Source of the DNA: Methanosalsum natronophilum
GTDB taxonomy: Archaea > Halobacteriota > Methanosarcinia > Methanosarcinales > Methanosarcinaceae
Reading direction: 5' to 3'
Length of the DNA stretch: 64,000 nt
Assembly (NCBI RefSeq): GCF_024808815.1
Contig: NZ_JANUCS010000013.1
Coordinates: 1 to 64,000, forward strand
Shown here: positions 23,075 to 31,927 of the stretch, one piece after another
How the letters are laid out: each line of letters opens with the position of its first letter
Position numbering within the stretch: position 1 is the first letter of the stretch
Made by a program: the position numbers and the translations under genes
The notes under the pieces: generated by a model
What the model was told of the DNA's origin: nothing
The model's input: only the letters and a program-made list of their open reading frames with translations
The model's database searches: none

Positions 23075-24766
23075 ATGACCAATGTTTGGCTTGAAAAAAG
23101 AATTGTAAAAGGAAGATCTGATCTTAAAGAAAAAAATCTACAATTAGGGAATTCCTTGTGGTCACCTCAAAACGATAAGAGAGGTGCTAATATATATTCC
23201 AGTATGCTTGAGGTTAAGGTAAATGATATTGTTCTTCATTTAACAGATAACAAACACATATCAGGCATTTCAAAAATTGCGGGTCTAGTTGATACTAATT
23301 TTAAATGTCCTCCAGAATCAGAGTGGGGTGATGTTGATGGGTATTATGTTAAATTAAAAGATTTTATTGATTTAACTGCACAAAATAAAGCAATACCTAA
23401 AGAAAAAATTTTGAGCTTAAAAAATAAAAAAGAGTTACTTGAAATTTTAAATCAGAGAGAAGAAGCCATATTTTATAATAAAGCTTTAAACTTGAACCAA
23501 GGTTCATACTTAACAAAAGTGCCTGTAAAGCTAACAAATCTGATTAATAACGCTTACAAAGATCAGTATAAAGAAAATATTCCATATTTAGGTGATATTG
23601 TTCATAAGGATGAAGATAGTTCTACAATAAAAAGAAAAACCGATTTAAACAACAATATACTATTCAAAAAAAAACAACTCATACTTTATGGTCCACCAGG
23701 GACAGGGAAAACATACAATACAAAAAGAAAAGCTACTGAAATTATTTTTAGTGGGAAAAGGCAGGTAAATAACTTGAAACAAGAAGATATAGACCAACAA
23801 TATAATGAACTAAAAGAGGATGGCAGAATTGAGTTCATTACATTTCATCCATCATATAGCTATGAAGAGTTTGTAGAAGGAATAACAATTGATATTGATC
23901 CTTCAGGCAAGTCAACAGAACAATTGAATTACAAACTCAAGCATGGTATCTTCAAACAAATTGCTATGAAAGCTTTAGGACATTCACTCGGAGTAGAGAA
24001 TTTCAATATTTCTTTAGGAGAATTAATTGCAAAGTATAGAACTGAAATGAGAGAAATAACTTCAGACTTGAATTCTAATCTTGAAAAACAAGAAGAAATA
24101 AAAAAATGGTGGAAAGATAAACCAAGATATGTTTTAATTATAGATGAAATTAATCGAGGTGATATATCTAAAATATTTGGTGAACTTGTTACACTACTTG
24201 AAGCTGACAAGAGGTTAGGTATGGAAAATGAGCTGGTTGCGAAATTACCATATAGTCAAGAAGATTTTGCAATTCCGCCAAATCTTTACATAATTGGAAC
24301 TATGAATACAGCTGACAAGAGCATTGCCTTAATAGATGTAGCTTTAAGGCGTAGGTTTGGGTTTATTGAAATGAGTCCAGATTTAGAAAAAGTTATAACA
24401 AATCATATAGATCATAATTCCGAATTAATCAGTGAAGATGTTATTGAAGGACTAAAAAATTCGATTACAGCGCTTGAAATTATTAATAATAGAATTTCAA
24501 GTGATCCTTCAGTAGGACGAGATAAACAAATAGGTCACTCCTTTTTATTTAAAGTTTTTAATCAAGCCGATCTTATTCTGGTTTGGAAAAATGAAATATT
24601 GCCACTACTTGAGGAATATTATTATGGCCAATATTCTCGCATTAATGAACTCCTTTTCAAAAAAATGGATGATTCTTATTGGCTAAGTCAAAAAGAAGGT
24701 ATCAAAGATTTTCAAGATTATGAAGATTTAACCATGTTTCTAGATGAAGTGATTAATAATGGATGA
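23075..24766 (+). CDS. mcrB: McrB-type AAA+ GTPase with N-terminal specificity domain
   Basis: The 563-residue protein has an N-terminal target-recognition part (1-150, with WLEKRIVKGRSDLKEK and LHLTDNKHISGISKIAG, an EVE-like pattern), a linker, and a full McrB motor: Walker A GPPGTGKT at 206-213, FHPSYSYEEFVEG, Walker B VLIIDEINRGD, and GTMNTADKSIALIDVALRRR. McrB binds modified DNA and drives the McrC nuclease. It overlaps mcrC by eight bases. The upstream gene is a second, motorless specificity form. Confidence 0.9.
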   Translation: MTNVWLEKRIVKGRSDLKEKNLQLGNSLWSPQNDKRGANIYSSMLEVKVNDIVLHLTDNKHISGISKIAGLVDTNFKCPPESEWGDVDGYYVKLKDFIDLTAQNKAIPKEKILSLKNKKELLEILNQREEAIFYNKALNLNQGSYLTKVPVKLTNLINNAYKDQYKENIPYLGDIVHKDEDSSTIKRKTDLNNNILFKKKQLILYGPPGTGKTYNTKRKATEIIFSGKRQVNNLKQEDIDQQYNELKEDGRIEFITFHPSYSYEEFVEGITIDIDPSGKSTEQLNYKLKHGIFKQIAMKALGHSLGVENFNISLGELIAKYRTEMREITSDLNSNLEKQEEIKKWWKDKPRYVLIIDEINRGDISKIFGELVTLLEADKRLGMENELVAKLPYSQEDFAIPPNLYIIGTMNTADKSIALIDVALRRRFGFIEMSPDLEKVITNHIDHNSELISEDVIEGLKNSITALEIINNRISSDPSVGRDKQIGHSFLFKVFNQADLILVWKNEILPLLEEYYYGQYSRINELLFKKMDDSYWLSQKEGIKDFQDYEDLTMFLDEVINNG

Positions 24767-26021
24767 TATGGTTATATTAGAAGAATATAAAGGAAAAACT
24801 GTTGGAAAAATCACAGACAATGATGTGGAATATCTTAATCTTTTTTTCCTAAGAGAAAATCCTAATTCATTTAATATAACTTACAACAAAGATGGTGACG
24901 TTAGACTTGAAAATACATCTTATGCTGGCGTTATCCAACTAGAAAATGTTAGAATACATTTCTCGACTAAAGTTAAAGCAAATCTGTTCTATATGTTGAG
25001 TTTCCTGAAGTCTGAAAAACATTTTATTTTTGATTCACAAAAAACAATTGAAATTAAAGACGGCGGGAATTTTTTTGATATAATAGGCAAACTATTTTAT
25101 AATGAAATTGAAGATGTTATAAAATGTGGTCTCTTAAAAAAATATGTAACAAAAGAAGAGAATGAGAAATTCTTGAAAGGTAAACTTCTCTTCAATGAGC
25201 AAATTAATCAAAATCTTTTTTTTAAGCCTAAATTTTACTGTAGATATCATGATCTTACTTATGATAATCTTGAAAATCAGATCATACTAAGAGGAACTAA
25301 TTTATTGATTCCATTAATTCGGTTTAATGATAAACTGCGTTATTCATTATCAAGTGTGGAAAAAGATCTTAAACAAGAGATTAGCTTTAATCCCTATTTA
25401 TCTAAAAAGGATTGTGATTCTATTTGTTATAATAGATTAAGTGAACACTACAGTCCATTAATTGAATTTTCCAAACTAATTTTTGAAGAGCATTTTATTC
25501 GATCTGTTCAAAAAGGAGAATCAAAGGGCTTTAATTTTATCGTTAATATGCCTAAAGTATATGAAGACTTTTTGACAGAGATGATAAAAGAAGTCGTTCA
25601 TGAAGAATTTCATAATTTTGAAGTTGCTTCACAGTTATCATTTAACACTCTTGTTAAAGAAAGAAAACTTACAACAAGACCAGATATTATTATAGAGGAT
25701 AAAAATGGTAACTTTCCTATAATTCTGGATGCTAAATATAAAGTGTCTGATTCAAATACCGATTACTATCAGATGATTGCATATTCTTTAGCAATTAAAA
25801 GTTCGAAAAAATGTTGTTTATTGTATCCCGAAAATGGGAATATTGAAAATGTCAACTATACTGTTTATAAGGATCTAGAAAATTCAGAGTCCGATACTAT
25901 CAATCTTTGTATTAGGACAATACCCTTATTTGAAGAAGAAAATGAAGATTTCGATTCGTTTATTAAAAGAATAAAAATATACGTCAAAAATATACTTGAT
26001 GGTTTGCTTGAAGGTTATTGA
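24759..26021 (+). CDS. mcrC: McrC-type nuclease subunit
   Basis: The 420-residue protein has the McrC layout: an N-terminal beta part that binds the McrB ring (YAGVIQLENVRIHFSTKVK), a middle with ENQIILRGTNLLIP, and a C-terminal PD-(D/E)xK nuclease with TTRPDIIIEDK and ILDAKYKVSDS followed by YYQMIAYSLA. The motif residues Asp and Asp-x-Lys are present, so cleavage should be intact. With McrB it forms a modification-dependent restriction system. It overlaps mcrB and is co-transcribed. Confidence 0.9.
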   Translation: MDDMVILEEYKGKTVGKITDNDVEYLNLFFLRENPNSFNITYNKDGDVRLENTSYAGVIQLENVRIHFSTKVKANLFYMLSFLKSEKHFIFDSQKTIEIKDGGNFFDIIGKLFYNEIEDVIKCGLLKKYVTKEENEKFLKGKLLFNEQINQNLFFKPKFYCRYHDLTYDNLENQIILRGTNLLIPLIRFNDKLRYSLSSVEKDLKQEISFNPYLSKKDCDSICYNRLSEHYSPLIEFSKLIFEEHFIRSVQKGESKGFNFIVNMPKVYEDFLTEMIKEVVHEEFHNFEVASQLSFNTLVKERKLTTRPDIIIEDKNGNFPIILDAKYKVSDSNTDYYQMIAYSLAIKSSKKCCLLYPENGNIENVNYTVYKDLENSESDTINLCIRTIPLFEEENEDFDSFIKRIKIYVKNILDGLLEGY

Positions 26022-26092
26022 CGATTTAACCAAAAAGTTTGAATATACTGAAATAAGCTCATATTTGAATTATTTCTAGAAGACCCATTTAA

Positions 26093-26302
26093 ATGAACTT
26101 GCCAAGAGTAGACATGTCAAATTATGGTCACAGAATAAGAAAACTCAAATTAAAGAATAAAATATATAGAATTACAACGAGAACCCCGATAGAGGATCCT
26201 ATTTTCGAGCGAGATCCAAACTTTGTTCCCTTTGCATTTTTTGTTGAAACTCGACCCTTTGTAGAAGGGTTGGTGTGGTTGCAAGCTACAAACAACAGTT
26301 AG
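26093..26302 (+). CDS. Short frame of unknown function, possibly a fragment
   Basis: A 69-codon frame with MNLPRVDMSNYGHRIRKLKL and FVPFAFFVETRPFVEG follows mcrC by 71 bases. I recognise no family and no clear ribosome site. It is close to an isolated IS5-type end at 26326, so it could be a cut gene end rather than an active gene. Confidence 0.3.
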   Translation: MNLPRVDMSNYGHRIRKLKLKNKIYRITTRTPIEDPIFERDPNFVPFAFFVETRPFVEGLVWLQATNNS

Positions 26303-26325
26303 GGTATAGAATCAATCTAAAATTA

Positions 26326-26341
26326 GGCTCTGTAGAAATCC
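26326..26341. mobile_element. Isolated IS5-type terminal sequence
   Basis: GGCTCTGTAGAAATCC matches, in inverse orientation, the end GGATTTCTACAGATCC at 35218-35233 next to the IS5 transposase fragment. No transposase is attached here, so it is a solo end. Confidence 0.5.
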
Positions 26342-26436
26342 TCTATATTCGAACAAACAGTTAAAGTTACAGTAAATCAAAATGTATTATCATTTGCGAT
26401 CTACAGTCGATGATCTGTATAGGTTTTCTATATAAC

Positions 26437-27034
26437 CTAAGTTTGCCAGTCATAAATAATAAAAGTGTTCTTGGCTTTGTATTATTCGATAAAAATGCAC
26501 CAAAAACTAAGAACAAACACAATTAAGCCAAATGAAAATATATCATTTCCGATTGGAACCATTTTAGCAGTTGATTACTTCTATGAATCACTTGATTTTC
26601 TACTTTTTTTGGAAAGCATGAGAAGAATGGAATAGATAGCAACAAGTATAATTTCAGTATAAACAAAGCTCATAAGTGGATTAAGCAAGAATTTGATAGC
26701 AAAAGATGCTCTTCAAATCGAGCGCAAAAAAGATCCCGTGGAAAAAATCATCAATTCTCTCAAAAATGAAATTGAAATCAAACCACTAAGAGTATGGTCG
26801 GATGCTAGCATTTATGGTGCTGTTATCATTGGTTTTATTGCACAATTGTTCATATCGTTGATGCGATATGAGTTCAAAGAACTCAAGTCAACGTCAACAA
26901 AATTCATCAAAAACAGTCTATTGAATTTGACAGTTACCATAGATGTAACTAAAAAACAGACTAAAAATCACATTTATGCCAATTTTGATACAATAAACAC
27001 TCTGATTTTAGTCCCAAAGTGGCTAAAATCATAG
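26437..27034 (+). pseudogene. IS transposase relic, copy B (IS1634-like)
   Basis: Segments of a transposase survive in plus orientation: 26437-26559 (NKSVLGFVLFDKNA; the inverse repeat of 20263-20385), then ISFPIGTILAVDYFYESLDF near 26550-26600, and the C-terminal part at 26693-27034 with PLRVWSDASIYGAVIIGFIA and LFISLMRYEFKEL. The last stretch resembles the end of IS1634-type DDE transposases. Stops and deletions separate the pieces. It is not active. Confidence 0.65.
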
Positions 27035-27579
27035 TGAATTGGATAAATTTGTTTGAACTGTCAAATGGTTTATCTGACACAAAAAATGAAAATTTGAGAC
27101 TAACTAGAAGAAATTTTATTCAAAATTAGTTCAAACTGTCAAACTTGGGGTATAAGTGGGCCGGAATTAAGTGATTGTTTCTTAAATATGTTAAATGCTG
27201 GACCGAAAGTGTGTCGAGAAATGAATACCTCTTTTAGCGACTTTTTTTTAATATTCAAACCATACCATGATGATAACGTTACAGAAAATTCAATTTCTTT
27301 CTATGAAAATTATGATTATATTACAATTTAGCTACGTCCCCCGTACAACTAACTGATAACAATACTAAAAAAGCAATTTCTCCAGTTGCACCTGCATTCG
27401 CATTTGATTTAGAATGGCAATTAAATAATGGACTTGCTTCCCGAAAAGAAGCCGACCAGATGAAAAGAAAATTTGATAAAATGCTGGATAGGGTAAATCA
27501 ACTGAAGATTCACAGGCATGGCTTTTGTATTCCACAAGGATAATGTGCGGCAAGTTATAATAAAGGGGATTTACAGAAT
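27035..27579. other. Intergenic region with IS end and a gene-end fragment
   Basis: The left part has the IS tail with two copies of a GTTTGAACTGTCAAA word (near 27050 and 27128). From about 27320 to 27543 a plus-strand frame without start reads VAPAFAFDLEWQLNNGLASR and MLDRVNQLKIHRHGFCIPQG, which looks like the end of a lost gene. I do not know its family. hsdR ends at 27580 from the other side. Confidence 0.45.
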
Positions 27580-30570
27580 TCAGCTGTACTCTTCAGTAAT
27601 TGCCTGATATACGTTGTTGAACAACTTCTCCTTGATAATCTTGGCAAATTCTTCCTCGTTCTTGATCTTGGAGAATAATTCAAAATTGACATCAATCAAC
27701 TTGTTCAATTCTTCTCCAAAAATCTCGTTATAGATGAGTTTGACATCCTTCTTCTCGTTCACTTCAGATGCTGAAGCCTGACGCATCCGCTGGTTTGCGA
27801 TCATATTGGATTGCATGTTACCCAGTACCTGAGCAACCTTATCCTCGTCTGTCAGCATCTCTGCACCGCTGGCCTCGTTGATCTCTTTAACGATCTCCGA
27901 AAGCGGTGTCATCTCATCCACTGGTTTTATGGTTGCTCCTGGCTCGGGTACAGGTTCCAGGTTTCCTTCATCATCTGACAGATATATTCGTCCCTTGCTG
28001 GTTTCCTGCAATCTGAACGAACTCATTTTTACCTTGTCGGTGACCTCTTTTGGCAGACGGTCATATTCTATATGCAACTCTTTCACAAGGAATCTGGAGA
28101 ACTGGTAGAGTTTTTCAAGATCATCATCAAAGAAAGATATAATCTGGGAGAGGAAGGCATACTGGCGTACAAAGGTGGTCATTTTCTTCTTGAAATCCCG
28201 CCTCTCATCTTCTTCCAGTTCCCCCCATCTCCTGATTGGTTGGTGCAGGGCTGTATAGAGATTTGCCTGCTTTCCCTTGGAGGAGAAATATTCTGCAGCG
28301 AAGTTATTGATATCTGTATCATCAAAAACACCGAAGCCCCGCAGTTGACTTTCATAATCATAGAGTTTGTTGGGATCGGTTGCTTCAATGAGCTTGGTTT
28401 TTACATGATACCTTTCGAAAGGTTCTTTGATCTTTTCTGCCTCGTTGACAAAGTCCAGTACCATCGTATCTGATTTATCGGGATGGATACGGTTCAATCG
28501 ACTCAGTGTCTGTACTGCATCCACTCCACCGAGTTTCTTGTCCACGTACATGGTGTGCAGCAGGGGTTGATCAAATCCCGTCTGGAATTTGTTGGCCACG
28601 ATCATTATCCTGTATTCATCTTCATTGAACTTCTCTGCAGTCTGCGAGTCGGGAAAACCGTTCTCTCCAGATTCGGTGAATTCCTTGCCTGTGTATTTCT
28701 TGTAGACATCTTCCCCTTGCACAACTCCCGAGAATGCGACCAGTACATCGAAGGGATATCCCTTTTCTGCAATCTGCTTCTTGAATTCCAGTTCGTATCG
28801 GACTGCATTGGCTCTGGAACCTGTCACCAGCATGGCCTTTGCTTTGCCATCGATCCTGTTTATGGTATTGGTTGCAAAATGGTTGAGCATGAGTTCAGTT
28901 TTCTGCCTGATAGCATACTCACTGGAGCCCACATAGTTTTTCAGGAGGGATTTGGCAGCCATCTTCTGGTACCTGGGATCGTCCTCGATGCTTTTCATCA
29001 GTTCAAAGTAGGTGGTGTAGGTTGTGTAATTCTGCAGTACATCCATGATGAAGCCTTCCTCGATTGCCTGCTTCATCGAATACAGGTGGAAGGGTTCGAA
29101 AGTGCCATCTGCCTGCTCTTCCCCAAACATTTCCATGGTCTTGTTCTTGGGAGTGGCGGTGAAGGCATAGAAACTGATATTTTTGGGCTGGAGTTTGAGA
29201 TCGGTGGTGATCTTATCCATATTTTCATTGATTGTGTCTTCCACATCCCTGACCTGCTCGTCCTCATACTCCACGGTATCCTCGGTTACCAGCACCTTTC
29301 TGACATCCCTGGCGGTATTGCCTGTCTGGGAGGAATGGGCTTCATCGATTACCACGGCAAACCGTTTGCCAGGTGTTTTGTGGAACAGTTCGATTGCAAA
29401 GGGAAATGTCTGCAGGGTTACGATTATGATTTTCTTGCCTGCTTCGATGGCTTCGGCCAGTCTTTTTGATTTGTCCCTGTCAATGGCTTCCACTGTTCCC
29501 CTGACCTGTTCATGTGCCATGATGGTGTTTCGCAGTTGTTCATCAAGCACCCGCCTGTCGGTTATCACTATGATGGAATCGAAGATGTTCTCATTATTTT
29601 CGTCGTGTAATCCAGCAAGTTTGTTGCACATCCAGGCTATGGAATTACTTTTCCCGCTTCCTGCACTGTGCTGGATGAGATATTTTCGACCGACACCATT
29701 GATTCTGGTGTTTTCCACAACCAGATTGACTGCATCCAGTTGGTGATAGCGAGGGAAGATCAACTGGCGGGATATGTTGCCTTCTTCATCCTTCTTGTCC
29801 ACTATCTGCAGGAAGTTCTGTATGATATCCAGCAACAAATCCTTGTTCCAGATTTCCTGCCAGAGATAGGATGTGTCATAATCGTCATACATGGGTGGGT
29901 TGCCTGCACCATACTGATATCCCCTGTTGAAGGGCAAAAATACTGTAGACTCATCCTGCAGTTTTGTTGTCATGTACACCAGATGCGGATCGACTGCGAA
30001 GTGACCGAAACACCTGCCAAACTGCAGCAGCGGTTCTGCTGGATCCCTGTTGGTCCTATACTGTTTGATCGCATTTTCCACATCCTGTCCGTTCAGGGGA
30101 TTCTTGAGCTCGGAGGTGATGATGGGAATCCCATTAATGAACAAACACAGGTCTATAGATTTATGCGGGTTTTTCCTGCTGTATTGAAGTTGACGGATAA
30201 TGGAAAACCTGTTGTTCCTGTACTTTTTCTGGTGGGCTTCATTCAGTGCAGTTTCAGGTTTGAAATATATCAGATCGAAATGACAGCCCGTATCCTTCAC
30301 CCCTTTCCTGAGTACATTCAGAGTACCCTGTTTCTGGAGGACCTTGGTAAGCCTGTTCAGGAACTTCTCCTTAACCCTGTCATCGCCATGCCTGTCCTTT
30401 AATTTCTGCCATTCCTCGGACTGGGTGGAGCGAATGAAATCAAAGAGCATATCAGCATCCAGACAGAGTTCCTTATTGTAATCCTGATTTGCACGCTGGA
30501 TATACTTCTGGTCCCTTACAAGCGATTCCACTATATCGGTTTCAAACTTTTCTTCGGCTGGATCAGTCAC
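27580..30570 (-). CDS. hsdR: Type I restriction enzyme, HsdR motor/nuclease subunit
   Basis: The 996-residue protein has the HsdR order: an N-terminal PD-(D/E)xK nuclease with SIDLCLFINGIPIITSELKN (Asp140, Glu154 and Lys156), a helicase with Walker A QHSAGSGKS (about 300-308), DEAH in VVIDEAHSSQTG, motif III FYAFTATPKNKT, then VANKFQTGFDQP and LSRLNRIHPDK of the second RecA lobe. A helical C-terminal part contacts HsdM. The GTG start overlaps hsdS by eight bases. All motifs are intact, so the system may be active. The operon is richer in GC than its neighbours, a sign of recent gain. Confidence 0.95.
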   Translation of the reverse strand: MTDPAEEKFETDIVESLVRDQKYIQRANQDYNKELCLDADMLFDFIRSTQSEEWQKLKDRHGDDRVKEKFLNRLTKVLQKQGTLNVLRKGVKDTGCHFDLIYFKPETALNEAHQKKYRNNRFSIIRQLQYSRKNPHKSIDLCLFINGIPIITSELKNPLNGQDVENAIKQYRTNRDPAEPLLQFGRCFGHFAVDPHLVYMTTKLQDESTVFLPFNRGYQYGAGNPPMYDDYDTSYLWQEIWNKDLLLDIIQNFLQIVDKKDEEGNISRQLIFPRYHQLDAVNLVVENTRINGVGRKYLIQHSAGSGKSNSIAWMCNKLAGLHDENNENIFDSIIVITDRRVLDEQLRNTIMAHEQVRGTVEAIDRDKSKRLAEAIEAGKKIIIVTLQTFPFAIELFHKTPGKRFAVVIDEAHSSQTGNTARDVRKVLVTEDTVEYEDEQVRDVEDTINENMDKITTDLKLQPKNISFYAFTATPKNKTMEMFGEEQADGTFEPFHLYSMKQAIEEGFIMDVLQNYTTYTTYFELMKSIEDDPRYQKMAAKSLLKNYVGSSEYAIRQKTELMLNHFATNTINRIDGKAKAMLVTGSRANAVRYELEFKKQIAEKGYPFDVLVAFSGVVQGEDVYKKYTGKEFTESGENGFPDSQTAEKFNEDEYRIMIVANKFQTGFDQPLLHTMYVDKKLGGVDAVQTLSRLNRIHPDKSDTMVLDFVNEAEKIKEPFERYHVKTKLIEATDPNKLYDYESQLRGFGVFDDTDINNFAAEYFSSKGKQANLYTALHQPIRRWGELEEDERRDFKKKMTTFVRQYAFLSQIISFFDDDLEKLYQFSRFLVKELHIEYDRLPKEVTDKVKMSSFRLQETSKGRIYLSDDEGNLEPVPEPGATIKPVDEMTPLSEIVKEINEASGAEMLTDEDKVAQVLGNMQSNMIANQRMRQASASEVNEKKDVKLIYNEIFGEELNKLIDVNFELFSKIKNEEEFAKIIKEKLFNNVYQAITEEYS

Positions 30571-31927
30571 TTACAGTCCCCCTGACGTCAATCTTCCCCG
30601 TGACGGCACTGGATATGAGTGCAGTACGATATTCCTTCAGGTATTCAATGGATTGTTCTGTTTTTTCGATTAAGTTGTCAATCTGTGATGTTTCATTGTC
30701 GAGGTAATCTGCTATGGCCTGTTGTTCTTTGAGAGGTGGAATTGGAAATGCAAATTCATTAAAAACATTTTGATACAAATGCTGTATTGTAGTACCATTG
30801 GACATATATTCAAAAAAGGCAGTAAAGACTTCAGAATTTAATATCCAGTACATAAAATCAGTGATATAATTGTTTGATAGAGGTCTTGTTACAAATATTC
30901 CACTATTCAATGTAGCTTCAGATTTTAATCCTTTGACTAGTGCAACCTTCCCAATGGTTCCATCTTTAGTAATCAGCAAATCATTTTCTTTTAGTTGTAT
31001 ATACGGGTCTTGATCATATCGATTTTTACTAATATGATAACAAGAATCCCAATTAATTCTTCCGTTGACAAAATCGGTACCTGTGACCAAAAAAGCTCCC
31101 TCATCAATAAATTCATCTGACCTTAAACCATGCCAACCAATCCTTCCTTTTACATAAGTAGCATGTTTTATGCGAATGGTATCCCAGTGCTCGGGAATCT
31201 CCCCTATCCACTCAATCCCCGAATCCTTCATTGGCACATCTGGATTGAGTCCCTTCGTGACCGCATGGCTGATCAGTGCCGAACGCCTTTCCTCCAGCAG
31301 TTCGATGAATTGCTGTTTCTTCTCCACAAGGGCATCGATGCGGGATGTTTCACGATCGAGGAAGGAGGCTATGGTGTGCTGTTCTTCGAGGGGTGGATAT
31401 AGAGAAAAGATGTTTTTAAAATCATCATACCTTAAACTGTTCATATCGTCACAAATACCGTATGAAAAACGTCCAAATTCGGATATGTACTGTGGTGTCT
31501 TATATAAATAATAAAAATACCTTGCATCTGTCTGGATTATAGGTTTCAATATTACATAAGCTGGACTTACAATTCCATTCCATTTTGATTGACCTACAGC
31601 TCCCTGCCACATTCTCATTTTATTATATACTAAATCATCTGATTTTACTAATTTATAATTTGCTTTATTATCTGATGATATGTCCTTACGTTCAGTAAGT
31701 TTTTTATTCTCTTTTTGCAGGATGACCCCATATGCTTGAGATACTGATAATAGTGGTAAATGAGGATAATTTTTAACATTGCGCTCTTCAAATAATCCTA
31801 TATTTCTCACCAGAGACCAATGTTTTGGGATATATTTTAGTTGCTTAATATAAGCATTTGAATCCTTGTACTCGGGGTATGGTTTCATCCCCGAAGAATC
31901 CATATATTTGACCTGGGATGAACTCAT
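30563..31927 (-). CDS. hsdS: Type I restriction enzyme, HsdS specificity subunit
   Basis: This 454-residue protein has two target-recognition domains. TRD1 covers about residues 35-180, followed by PLEEQHTIASFLDRETSRID and the first helical spacer (about 185-225); TRD2 follows IEWIGEIPEHWD (about 245-400), with PLKEQQAIADYLDNETSQID as the second spacer. The repeated P-L-x-E-Q-x-x-I-A motif is diagnostic. The two halves recognise the two parts of a split DNA site. It overlaps hsdM by four bases. Lower GC in the TRDs than in hsdR is usual for exchanged domains. Confidence 0.95.
   Translation of the reverse strand: MSSSQVKYMDSSGMKPYPEYKDSNAYIKQLKYIPKHWSLVRNIGLFEERNVKNYPHLPLLSVSQAYGVILQKENKKLTERKDISSDNKANYKLVKSDDLVYNKMRMWQGAVGQSKWNGIVSPAYVILKPIIQTDARYFYYLYKTPQYISEFGRFSYGICDDMNSLRYDDFKNIFSLYPPLEEQHTIASFLDRETSRIDALVEKKQQFIELLEERRSALISHAVTKGLNPDVPMKDSGIEWIGEIPEHWDTIRIKHATYVKGRIGWHGLRSDEFIDEGAFLVTGTDFVNGRINWDSCYHISKNRYDQDPYIQLKENDLLITKDGTIGKVALVKGLKSEATLNSGIFVTRPLSNNYITDFMYWILNSEVFTAFFEYMSNGTTIQHLYQNVFNEFAFPIPPLKEQQAIADYLDNETSQIDNLIEKTEQSIEYLKEYRTALISSAVTGKIDVRGTVSD

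Noticed and set aside
28483-29469. 328-codon plus-strand frame opposite hsdR
   Set aside because: It is the mirror of the strongly biased hsdR coding strand; no start signal or family pattern is seen, and all helicase motifs are on the other strand.
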